The translations under genes were made by a program, and so were the position numbers. This document shows, one piece after another, positions 53,792-62,235 of a stretch of DNA of 64,000 nt. How positions within the stretch are numbered: the stretch's first letter is position 1; every line of letters starts with the position of its first letter. Under the pieces are notes generated by a model. It saw only the letters and a program-made list of their open reading frames with translations, searched no databases and was not told the origin of the DNA. Source of the DNA: Sphingomonas sp. PP-CE-1A-559 (GTDB lineage Bacteria; Pseudomonadota; Alphaproteobacteria; Sphingomonadales; Sphingomonadaceae); assembly GCF_004340965.1 (NCBI RefSeq), contig NZ_SLYA01000001.1, positions 744,001 through 808,000 of the forward strand, given 5' to 3'.

Positions 53792-56322
53792 TTGGGCAAC
53801 TCCACCGTCGTGCCGGTGATCATCAGGTCGCTCCATTGGCCCGCGCCGTCGCCGGGCTGGCCGCCGCCGATATAGAGGCGGTAGGCGCCGGGGACGATCG
53901 TCCGCGTGCCGTCGCGTGCGACGCTGCTCATCGATCGCGGATCGATCGTGAGCGGTACGGTGCGCGACTGGCCGGGCTTCAGCGCGACGCGGCCGAAGCC
54001 GACGAGCTGGCGCTGGAGGACGGGTGTGGTCGGGCCGCCGGCCTTCGCTGCGGGTGCGACTAGGTACGCCTGGACGACTTCTTCGCCTGCACGGTTGCCG
54101 GCGTTCGACAGCTTCGCGGTGACGGTGAGCGGTTGGCCGGCAGCGACGCTGAGCGCTGGCTTCGTCGCGGCGTAGGCGAAGTTGGTGTAGCTCATGCCGT
54201 GGCCGAAGCCCCAGAGCGGCGTGCCGGTGAAGTAGCGGTAGGTGCGCTCCTTCATCGTGTAGTCGGTGAACGCGGGGAGGTCGCTGGTGGTCTTGTAGAA
54301 GGTGACGGGGAGGCGGCCCGACGGGTTGTTGAGCCCTGCCAGCGTCTCGGCGATCGCGGTGCCGCCGGCCTGGCCGGGATACCAGGCAGCGAGGATCGCG
54401 TCGGCCGATGCCGGATCGACCGCGACCGCGCTGCCGCTGGTGAGGACGAGGACTACGGGCTTGCCGGTGGATTTCAGTGCTTCGAGCAGGCGGACCTGCG
54501 CTGGAGGAAGTCCGATGTCGGTGCGGTCGCCGCCGACGAAGCCGGGGACGCTGACCGAGAGTGCTTCGCCTTCGAGATCGGGCGACAGGCCCATCACCGC
54601 GACTACGACGTCGGCATCGCGGGCGGTGGCGACGGCCTGGTCTATCAACGGCTGTGCGGACGGGCTCCAGAGCAAGCGGACGCCTTCGTCGTCGCTGCGG
54701 TGATCGAGTTCGAGGCGGAACGGGACGGGCTTGCCGTCGCTGGTGAGCGTGACCTCGACGCGGCCCTTCTTGACCTCGCCGGCCGAGAGCTGGCGGTCGC
54801 CGATCCAGAGCCGGACCGCGTCGTGCGTCGAGCAATCCTTCCAGCAGGCGGGGACATCGACGACCAGCGGATAGGTGCCGGCGGCGGGGGGCGTGAAGGT
54901 CCCGGTCCAGCGGACGCCGAACGTCTTGGCGATACCGGGCGCGGGGCTCGCGCGGTTGTGGTCGATGTCGATGTGGCGGTCAGTGCGCGTCAGGGTCGGT
55001 GCGCCGACGCCGGCCTGCGCGGCGAAATACTCGGTCTTCAGGCCGCCGACGAAGACGGTTTCGGGGACGGGCACGGCTGCACCGTCGGCGAGCGACGAGC
55101 CTTGCGCGTAGCGGACGTTGGCGGCGCCGAACTGCTTGCGGATGCCCTCCAGCGGGGTGACGGGCGCGACCGCGGTGCCGTGGTAATTGCCTTGCAGCAC
55201 GCCGAGATCGTCGGCGTCCGCGCCAATCACCGCGATCCGGCTGCCGGGCTTCAACGGCAGGCGGTTCGCGTCGTTCTTGAGCAGGACGATCGATTTCCGC
55301 GCGGCGTCGAGCGCCAGGGCGCGGTGGGCGGGGGTGTCGACCTGATCGGTGCCAATGCTGCGCCACGGATTGGCCGCGCCGAATACCGTGCCGAGCGCGC
55401 GGCGGGCTTCGAGCGAACGGATCAGCGCGGTGTCGACCTCGGCTTCGGTGACGAGACCCTGGCGGACCGCAGCGGGGAGAGCGGCGTAGGCGCTGCCGCA
55501 ATTGAGATCGGTGCCGCCCTTTATTGCGGCGGCGGCTGCGCCTGCGGCGTCGAGGCGGTAGTGGTGGTATAGGCTGATGTTCGACACCGCGTCGCAGTCC
55601 GACACGGTGAAGCCCTTGAACCCCCAGTCGCGCCGTAGCCGGTCGTTCATCAACGCGGACGACGCGCAGGCGGGGACGCCGTGGATCGAGTTGTACGCGC
55701 ACATCAATGACTGCGCCTTGCCCTCGGTGACGGCGAGCCGGAACGCGGGGAAGTAGGTCGCCTCCAGGTCGTAGGGGCTGGGATCGACGTCGAAGCTGTC
55801 GCGTCCGGCTTCGGGGCCGCTGTGGACCGCGAAATGCTTGGGGGTGGCGATGACTTTCGGGTGCAGCGGGTCGGGGCCCTGCAACCCGTGGATGAACGCG
55901 ACGCCAAGGCGGCCGGTCAGATACGGGTCCTCGCCATAGGTCTCCTGGCCGCGGCCCCAGCGTGGGTCGCGGAAGATGTTGATGTTGGGCGACCAGATCG
56001 TCAGCCCTTCGTAGATCTTGCGGTTAGCGCCGACGTCCTGCGCATTGAAGCGCGCGCGCGCCTCGGTCGCGACGACGTCGCCGATCTTTGCGACCAGCGC
56101 GGTGTCCCAGGTCGCGGCCATGCCGATCGCCTGCGGGAAGACGGTCGCGTGGCCGTTGCGTGCGAGGCCGTGGAGTCCCTCGTTCCACCAGTCATAGGCG
56201 GGCAGGCCGGCCTTCGGATCGGCGGGCACGGTGCTCTGCAACTGCGCCGCTTTTTGTTCGAGCGACATTTGCGCGACGGCGGTTGCCACCGGGTCGGCGG
56301 ACGCGAGCAGGAGCCAGATCAT
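53788..56322 (-). CDS. GH3 glycosidase, beta-xylosidase type, with PA14 insert
   Basis: 844 residues. A short hydrophobic N-terminus ([18 protein letters not shown]) may be a signal peptide. The GH3 barrel shows [19 protein letters not shown], characteristic of beta-xylosidase-type GH3, and [20 protein letters not shown], with the nucleophile Asp in [11 protein letters not shown] near 260. The second domain contains a PA14 module ([30 protein letters not shown] near 430-560), and a fibronectin-III-like C-terminus ends it. In this operon it could remove core beta-1,2-xylose; beta-glucosidase activity cannot be excluded. ATG 56322 overlaps the GH2 stop by four bases. Confidence 0.9.
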   Translation of the reverse strand: MIWLLLASADPVATAVAQMSLEQKAAQLQSTVPADPKAGLPAYDWWNEGLHGLARNGHATVFPQAIGMAATWDTALVAKIGDVVATEARARFNAQDVGANRKIYEGLTIWSPNINIFRDPRWGRGQETYGEDPYLTGRLGVAFIHGLQGPDPLHPKVIATPKHFAVHSGPEAGRDSFDVDPSPYDLEATYFPAFRLAVTEGKAQSLMCAYNSIHGVPACASSALMNDRLRRDWGFKGFTVSDCDAVSNISLYHHYRLDAAGAAAAAIKGGTDLNCGSAYAALPAAVRQGLVTEAEVDTALIRSLEARRALGTVFGAANPWRSIGTDQVDTPAHRALALDAARKSIVLLKNDANRLPLKPGSRIAVIGADADDLGVLQGNYHGTAVAPVTPLEGIRKQFGAANVRYAQGSSLADGAAVPVPETVFVGGLKTEYFAAQAGVGAPTLTRTDRHIDIDHNRASPAPGIAKTFGVRWTGTFTPPAAGTYPLVVDVPACWKDCSTHDAVRLWIGDRQLSAGEVKKGRVEVTLTSDGKPVPFRLELDHRSDDEGVRLLWSPSAQPLIDQAVATARDADVVVAVMGLSPDLEGEALSVSVPGFVGGDRTDIGLPPAQVRLLEALKSTGKPVVLVLTSGSAVAVDPASADAILAAWYPGQAGGTAIAETLAGLNNPSGRLPVTFYKTTSDLPAFTDYTMKERTYRYFTGTPLWGFGHGMSYTNFAYAATKPALSVAAGQPLTVTAKLSNAGNRAGEEVVQAYLVAPAAKAGGPTTPVLQRQLVGFGRVALKPGQSRTVPLTIDPRSMSSVARDGTRTIVPGAYRLYIGGGQPGDGAGQWSDLMITGTTVELPK

Positions 56323-58904
56323 CGGGCGAGGGTCCTCAGGATAAGCGCTTTTCGCAAGGTGGTGGCGGAGGCGTCGGAGACGACATGGATGGTGACGCTC
56401 TCGCCCGGCAACAGATCGAAGCCGTCGTCGGACGGCTGGGCCGCGACTGCGCCGAAATCGAGCATGACGGCGCGGGCCAGGTTGGTCGCGGTGATCTTGA
56501 CGTCGGTGCCAGTCCAGCGAACGCTGAGGCCGGGGTCGGGGTACGCCATGTCCTTCGGGAGCGCGCGTTCGATGATCGCACGGCTCGTGCCGCCGTTGTC
56601 GAGTTGCAGATCGGCGACCGCGTAGCTGGCGGTCGGCGCGGCGGTCCCGAACAGCGCGTCGTCGGAGAGCGTTGCGACCAGTCTCGACGAGAGCGGCTCG
56701 AGCATCAGCGCGGCGGTGGTGTCCTTCAACACCTTGCCGTCCATCGTCATCGTCCGCACCCGCCAGCGAGAGTCGACCAGCGTCGTCGCGTCGGAGATCA
56801 GCGAGATACGCGTCGCGCCGTCTTTCCGCTCGGCGACGATCGCTTGCGGCGCAAAAAACCGGCGGGCGGCGTAGTTGAGCAGCTTCCACCGGCCGGCATG
56901 ATCGATGCTCGCCCAGCTGATCGAAGGCCAGACGTCGTTGAGCTGCCAGTAGAGCGAGCCCATCGTCACCGGGCGACAGGCGCGGTGGTGCGAGGCGGCG
57001 ATGCGGATCGCCTCAGCCTGGTTGACCTGCGTCAGGTAGACGAGATCGGCGAAATCGCGCGCGGGGCGCAACCGATCGCGCAGGTACATCATCAGCCGCT
57101 CATTGCCTTCGCCGGCGAGGAACTTCTGGTGCGCCTTCATCACCGGGCTGTCCGCCGTGAGCGCGCCCTTGCCGGCGAATTCGCGGATCGTCGACAGGTC
57201 GGGCATCGACTGGAAGCCGTATTCGGACATGAAGCGCGGGCAGCTGTCGAGATAGTTCTCGACCGGCTTGGAGCCCGACCAGACGTCCCAGAAATGGCGG
57301 TCGCCGTCCTTGTCGGTGTCGACCGGCCCCTCGTAATTGGTCGAGGGCGAGCCCGGCCAATAGGGTGTGCCGGGGGCGTTGCGCGTCACGGCTTCGCGCA
57401 GCACGCGGTCGAACAGCACGGCCATGCCGGCGCCGATGCGCTCCTGCTCGTCGGCACCGACGGCCTTCTTGAACGCTTTCCGGTCGGACCAGTTTTCCCA
57501 GCCCGACAGGACCTCGTTGCCGCCGGCCCACAGCACGACGGAAGGGTGCGATCCGATCCGCGCGACCTGTTCCTCGGCCTCGATCCGGACGTTCTCGCGG
57601 AAGGCGGCGTCGGGCGGGGTGACGCTGCCGCCGAACATGAAGTCCTGCCACACCATCAGGCCCATGCGGTCGGCGATGTCGTAGAACGCGTCGTCGAGGT
57701 AGGTCCCGCCGCCCCAGATGCGGACCATGTTCATGTTGGCGTCGCGCGCGCCCTTCAGGATGGTCTCCATGTATGCGGGCGTGACGCGCGCCGGGAAACT
57801 GTCGAACGGGATGATGTTCGCGCCCTTGGCGAAGATCGGCGTGCCGTTGACCTTGAACCCGAAGCTGCCGTCCTTGCGGATCAGCTCGACCGTGCGCAGG
57901 CCGATCCGCTTCGTCACGCTGTCTTCGGGCGTCGGCTCCGCGCCGCCCAGCGATGCGGTGACGGTATAGAGCGGCTGCGCGCCGTAACCGACCGGCTGCC
58001 AACGTTTCGGATCCGCGATCGCCAGCGGGATCGAGACCGCGTTGTTGCCCTTGACGAGCGTCACCGTCCGGTCGACCGAGACCGTCTTGCCATCCGGCCC
58101 GGCGACCGCGGCGCGGATCGTCGCGACGCCGGGCGTCTCGACGGCGATGTCGAGCTTGGCGGACAGCCGCGCCTCGGTCGGCGTTAGCGCCTCCTGATCG
58201 ACGCGGAGCGTGTCGATCCGCGCGTCGTCCCAGATCTCCAGCCGAACCGGCCGCCAGATGCCGGTGTTGACGATACGGGGACCCCAGTCCCAGCCGTAAT
58301 TGTATTTCGGTTTGCGGATGTAGGGCGAGGTCTGCTTGCCCTTCGGCTCGTCGCCGAACGCGCTGTCATATTCGCCGGGCAACGGGTTCTTCTCGGCGAG
58401 CACCATCGGCTGGAGCGTGCGGATCGGCGATGCGATCGTCACCAGCACCTCGTTGCGCCCGATCTTCAGCACCGGCTGCGCATCCACGCGCCAGCGCCGA
58501 TGCGCGTTGTCGGTGGTCAGCAGGACCGTGCCGTTGACGCTGACCGTCGCGAACGTGTCGAGACCGTCGAATACGAGGTCGAGGTGATTGCGCTGCATCA
58601 TCGCCGGGGTGACGTCGAACACGCGGCGGAACTGCCACTTGGTCAGCCCGGCCCACTGGATCGCCGCCTCGTTGGTGCCCTTGAACGGATCGGGCACGCG
58701 GTGCGCCGCGATCAGGTCCTGCTGCACCGATCCGGGGACGGCCGCGGGCAGCCACTTGGCCTCGCGCTTGTGCGCGGCGATCGCGGCGGTGTCAGTGGGG
58801 TCGATCCGCACCTGCCATGCACCGTCGAGCGGCACGACGGTCTTGGGCGAGGCGAGCGCAGGCGCGGCGAGCGCGATCAGGGGGAGGACGAACCAGCGAC
58901 GCAT
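56319..58904 (-). CDS. Beta-mannosidase (GH2 family)
   Basis: 861 residues. A Sec signal (WFVLPLIALAAPALAS) is followed by the jelly-roll sugar-binding domain (DGAWQVRIDPTDTAAIAAHK, VFDGLDTFATVSVNGTVLLT), the immunoglobulin-like domain and the TIM barrel. The mannosidase-type motif KPKYNYGWDWGPRIVNTGIW is present. The acid/base Glu is in WAGGNEVLSGWENW near 465 and the nucleophile Glu in PRFMSEYGFQSMP near 555. It would cleave the Man-beta-1,4-GlcNAc bond left after alpha-mannose removal. Its ATG shares one base with the GH20 stop (TGATG). Confidence 0.93.
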   Translation of the reverse strand: MRRWFVLPLIALAAPALASPKTVVPLDGAWQVRIDPTDTAAIAAHKREAKWLPAAVPGSVQQDLIAAHRVPDPFKGTNEAAIQWAGLTKWQFRRVFDVTPAMMQRNHLDLVFDGLDTFATVSVNGTVLLTTDNAHRRWRVDAQPVLKIGRNEVLVTIASPIRTLQPMVLAEKNPLPGEYDSAFGDEPKGKQTSPYIRKPKYNYGWDWGPRIVNTGIWRPVRLEIWDDARIDTLRVDQEALTPTEARLSAKLDIAVETPGVATIRAAVAGPDGKTVSVDRTVTLVKGNNAVSIPLAIADPKRWQPVGYGAQPLYTVTASLGGAEPTPEDSVTKRIGLRTVELIRKDGSFGFKVNGTPIFAKGANIIPFDSFPARVTPAYMETILKGARDANMNMVRIWGGGTYLDDAFYDIADRMGLMVWQDFMFGGSVTPPDAAFRENVRIEAEEQVARIGSHPSVVLWAGGNEVLSGWENWSDRKAFKKAVGADEQERIGAGMAVLFDRVLREAVTRNAPGTPYWPGSPSTNYEGPVDTDKDGDRHFWDVWSGSKPVENYLDSCPRFMSEYGFQSMPDLSTIREFAGKGALTADSPVMKAHQKFLAGEGNERLMMYLRDRLRPARDFADLVYLTQVNQAEAIRIAASHHRACRPVTMGSLYWQLNDVWPSISWASIDHAGRWKLLNYAARRFFAPQAIVAERKDGATRISLISDATTLVDSRWRVRTMTMDGKVLKDTTAALMLEPLSSRLVATLSDDALFGTAAPTASYAVADLQLDNGGTSRAIIERALPKDMAYPDPGLSVRWTGTDVKITATNLARAVMLDFGAVAAQPSDDGFDLLPGESVTIHVVSDASATTLRKALILRTLAR

Positions 58905-61225
58905 CAGCGTGTCTCCGACAGGGTCATGCGCTCGACCGCGTAGAAGGGGTCGGACGTGGGGGCGGTGAATTGGAGGCAGACGTCGCGGTCTCCGGTGATC
59001 GTCGGCAACGTCCCCTTCACGCTGAAGCGGGTCGGCGCGGTCTTCGGATCGGGCAGCGGGAAGGTACCGGCGATCACCGGTTTCGAGCCCTTCACGGTGC
59101 AGCCGACCAGCACCATCAGCTCGCCATGCGGCGTCACGTTGTAATGCTGGCGGACCTTGGTGACGTCATGCGCGAGGCCCCAGTTGCGCGGCAGGCGGGC
59201 GATATCGATCGTGAACCCCTTGGCGACATCCATCGGCGCGGCGGGGTAGGCGGTGCAGGTGTCGAAGATGTCGGCGTTGAACACCGGCGCATTGCCCTGT
59301 GCTTCCGAGGTTAGCGGCAGGCGCAGGCCGAGAGATCCCTTGGGGCAAGCGATCATGTCGGACGCGGTGCGCGTGAGTAGCGCCTGGCGCCCGGTCTCGA
59401 ACAGGCGGGGTTCGGCGACCGGCTGGCCACTCGCATCGAACGCGGCGGCGCGGATCGCCACGCCGGGCTTTACCGAAAGTGGCGCGGTGTAGGCGGGCGA
59501 GCGTGCGGTCGGGATCTTCCCGTCGAGCGTGTAGCGGATCGTGCCGTACGGCGCCTGCGTGGCGAGGACGACTTTCGCGCGGTTGGTGCGGAGCGCATCG
59601 CCGCGCGTGCCGTCGAGCGTGTAGCCGACCGCGAACGCACTGTCCGCGACCTCCAACCCCGACTTGCGCCAGCGCCGGATCTGCGGCTGGACCCGGTCGA
59701 GGAAACTGGCGAAGTCGCGCTTGTCCTTGCCCGACCAGGTGATCTCCGCGAGCGCGGCGGCGCGCGGGAAGATCAGGTGCTGCATCTGGTACGGCGTGAC
59801 GATGTATTCGCTCCACAGATTGGCCTGCGCGCCGAGCACGTGCTGCGCCTTGTCCGCCGAGATGCCCGTCGGCGTCGGCTCGTAATTGTAGACCGTTGCG
59901 AGCGACTGGATTGCGAGGCGGCCGGGTGGTTCGTCGCGGCGATCGCTTTGCAGATTGTCGAAATACAGCGTCGGGGCGGGCGACAGCACGACGTCGTGGT
60001 TCTGATTGGCGGCATCGACCGCGCCCTTTTCACCACGCCACGACATCACTGAGGCCGACGGGGGCAGGCCGCCTTCGAGTATCTCGTCCCAGCCGATCAG
60101 GCGACGCTTCTTGCTCGCCAGATAGGTGCCGAACTGGTCGATCATCCAGCTTTGCAGACCGTTCTCGTCCTTGATGCCAAGCTTCGCCATCTGCGCCTGC
60201 ACCTCGGGGCTGCGTTCCCACTGGTCCTTGACCGCCTCGTCGCCGCCGAGATGGATATAGGTGCCGGGGAACACCGCCATGAGTTCTTCGAGCACCGTCT
60301 TAACGAACGCGATGCCCTTGGGGCCGGGGTTGAAGAGGTAGGGGTTGACGCCCCATGCGTTGCTGACTTCAGGCGTGTCGCCGATCACGCCGAGGTCTGG
60401 ATAGGCCGCGACGAGCGCCTGCGCATGGCCGGGCAGGTCAATCTCGGGAACAATCACGATGCCGCGTTCGGCGGCATAGGCGACCAGTTTGCGCAGTTCG
60501 TCCTGCGTGTAGAAACCGCCGACGCGCGTGCCGGGTGCTTCGCCGGTCGAGGGGCTGGTGCGGATGCTGCCGATCTCGGTGAGCTTGGGATAGGCCTTCA
60601 CCTCGAACCGCCAGCCCTGGTCGTCCGACAGATGGAGGTGAAGCGTGTTGAGCTTCACCGATGCCATCTGGTCGACGATCGCGTAGATCGACGGCAGCGA
60701 CTGGAAATGCCGTGCGGTGTCGACCATCAGCCCGCGCCAGCCGAAGCGGGGGGCGTCGTCGATCGTCACCGCGGGGATGCGGATCGGCTGGCCGAACGCG
60801 CGATCGGGGCTGATGAGCTGGGCGAGCGTCATCGCGCCGTAGAGAAGCCCGGCGTCGCCCGATGCGGTGATCGTGGCACCGGACGTGTCGACGGTCAGCC
60901 GGTAAGCTTCGGCGCCCTTGATCGCGGCATCGCGGACGAAGCGGATATTGCCGTTAGGCGACGTCTGGAGAGCGAGCCCGCGCTCGGTCTTAACATGCGC
61001 GATGAGCAGGCGCGCGGCTGCGGAGGCACCCGCGTCGGATGGATCAGCCGCGATCGTCGTACCGTTCGCGATCGTGAAGCTGCCGGCGGTGCGCGTGATC
61101 GCCGAAGGTTGCGGTACCAGTGGCAGGCGGTCCTGCGCCTGGGCAGGGATCGCGCAGAGAGCGGCAGGAAGCAGTGCCGTCGCCGTCAGCCAGCGCCCGG
61201 CATTTCGGTTCGCGGTTGCACGCAT
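58904..61225 (-). CDS. Beta-N-acetylhexosaminidase (GH20 family)
   Basis: 773 residues. A Sec signal (LTATALLPAALCAIPAQAQ) precedes an N-terminal GH20b domain (about 30-150), the catalytic barrel with FGWRGLMVDTARHFQSLPSI and the Asp-Glu pair in HLGGDEAVKDQWERS near 310, VMSWRGEKGA and a chitobiase-like C-terminal module (RTNRAKVVLATQAPYGTIRY). A final domain of about 130 residues is beta-rich. It removes terminal GlcNAc by substrate-assisted catalysis. ATG 61225 with GGAG before it is used. First gene of the operon, so its upstream region controls the set. Confidence 0.93.
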   Translation of the reverse strand: MRATANRNAGRWLTATALLPAALCAIPAQAQDRLPLVPQPSAITRTAGSFTIANGTTIAADPSDAGASAAARLLIAHVKTERGLALQTSPNGNIRFVRDAAIKGAEAYRLTVDTSGATITASGDAGLLYGAMTLAQLISPDRAFGQPIRIPAVTIDDAPRFGWRGLMVDTARHFQSLPSIYAIVDQMASVKLNTLHLHLSDDQGWRFEVKAYPKLTEIGSIRTSPSTGEAPGTRVGGFYTQDELRKLVAYAAERGIVIVPEIDLPGHAQALVAAYPDLGVIGDTPEVSNAWGVNPYLFNPGPKGIAFVKTVLEELMAVFPGTYIHLGGDEAVKDQWERSPEVQAQMAKLGIKDENGLQSWMIDQFGTYLASKKRRLIGWDEILEGGLPPSASVMSWRGEKGAVDAANQNHDVVLSPAPTLYFDNLQSDRRDEPPGRLAIQSLATVYNYEPTPTGISADKAQHVLGAQANLWSEYIVTPYQMQHLIFPRAAALAEITWSGKDKRDFASFLDRVQPQIRRWRKSGLEVADSAFAVGYTLDGTRGDALRTNRAKVVLATQAPYGTIRYTLDGKIPTARSPAYTAPLSVKPGVAIRAAAFDASGQPVAEPRLFETGRQALLTRTASDMIACPKGSLGLRLPLTSEAQGNAPVFNADIFDTCTAYPAAPMDVAKGFTIDIARLPRNWGLAHDVTKVRQHYNVTPHGELMVLVGCTVKGSKPVIAGTFPLPDPKTAPTRFSVKGTLPTITGDRDVCLQFTAPTSDPFYAVERMTLSETR

Positions 61226-61476
61226 GTCGACTGCTCCCTGTATCGGCTCCTGACGGCCGCTGGTCGAGGAATGTAACCAATATAAGTCCAGACACAACCC
61301 CGTCATTTGACAGCAAGCTTGTCCTGCTATGACAGGAGATCGGACGTGGGGCGGTCAGGGGACATACCAATATGGCCCATGGATTTAGTCTGGTTGCCCA
61401 CCACGCGGTCCTTGGCTACGCTACCATAAGGGACGCGGCAAGGCTCGCTTTGAGCTGCCGGTCGGAGGGGGAATAC
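61226..61476. promoter_or_regulatory. Divergent promoter region of the glycosidase operon and GntR gene
   Basis: 251 bases, less GC-rich than the genes. It contains GTCCAGAC at 61286-61293, a palindromic core of the GTC-NN-GAC type known for HutC/DasR/NagR-like operators. An eight-base palindrome CAAGCTTG lies at 61314-61321. A TTGACA at 61307 with TATGAC 15 bases later is a weak plus-strand promoter candidate. On the minus strand TTGTGT and TACATT are 16 bases apart, reading into GH20. All assignments are by eye. Confidence 0.45.
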
Positions 61477-62214
61477 ATGGCGTTTTCCGATGACATCGGA
61501 CGCTTTCGCAAGGGAAATCCATCGCCGCTCTACCTCCAGTTGCAGGAACTGATCCGCAACGCGATCGGCGAGAAGCTGTTGGTACAAGGCAATGCGATCC
61601 CGGCCGAGCGCGATCTCGCGATCGAGTACGACGTATCGCGGATCACTGTGCGCAAAGCGATCGGCGGACTGGTCGAGGAGGGGCTTCTTACGCGCAGGCG
61701 CGGCGCGGGGACGTTCGTTGCCGGGCGCGTCGAGAAGAGCTTCTCGAAGCTGTCGTCGTTCAGCGAGGACATGGCGGCGCGGGGCCGCACGTCGAGCAGC
61801 AGCTGGATCTCGCGCTCGGCGGGGCAGGTGAACCCGGAGGAAGCGATGGCGCTGGGGTTGTCGCCGGGGGCGGCGGTGTTCCGCTTCAACCGCATACGCT
61901 ATGCCGACGAAGAGGCGATGGCGCTCGAATTCTCGACGATCGCGGGATATTGCCTGCCGTCGGTCGAGGTGGTCGATGACTCGCTCTACACCGCGCTCGA
62001 GAACGCCGGGAGCCGGCCGGTACGCGCGCTGCAACGCCTGCGTGCGGTGCCGTTCGGGGGCGAGCATGCGCGGATGCTGGGCGTCGACGCGGGCCATGCC
62101 GGGCTGTTGATCGAACGCCGCGGCTTCCTGCGCGATGGCCGGGCCGCGGAGTTCACGCGCTCCTATTACCGCGGCGATGCGTACGACTTCGTCGCCGAAC
62201 TCGCCGATATCTGA
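61477..62214 (+). CDS. GntR family regulator with UTRA ligand domain (HutC subfamily)
   Basis: 245 residues. The winged helix-turn-helix (PSPLYLQLQELIRNAIGEKL, IPAERDLAIEYDVSRITVRK, LLTRRRGAGTFVAG) covers about 12-80. The UTRA domain (about 95-240) has FSKLSSFSEDMAARG, VFRFNRIRYADEEAMALEFS and FTRSYYRGDAYDFVAEL. HutC-type members such as NagR/DasR sense phosphorylated amino sugars. Given its place between the glycosidases, a GlcNAc- or mannose-derived ligand is inferred. ATG 61477 with GGAGGGG before it is chosen over upstream starts. Divergent from the six-gene operon, 21 bases from the beta-galactosidase. Confidence 0.88.
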   Translation: MAFSDDIGRFRKGNPSPLYLQLQELIRNAIGEKLLVQGNAIPAERDLAIEYDVSRITVRKAIGGLVEEGLLTRRRGAGTFVAGRVEKSFSKLSSFSEDMAARGRTSSSSWISRSAGQVNPEEAMALGLSPGAAVFRFNRIRYADEEAMALEFSTIAGYCLPSVEVVDDSLYTALENAGSRPVRALQRLRAVPFGGEHARMLGVDAGHAGLLIERRGFLRDGRAAEFTRSYYRGDAYDFVAELADI

Positions 62215-62235
62215 CCTTTAATACCGAGAGTACCG

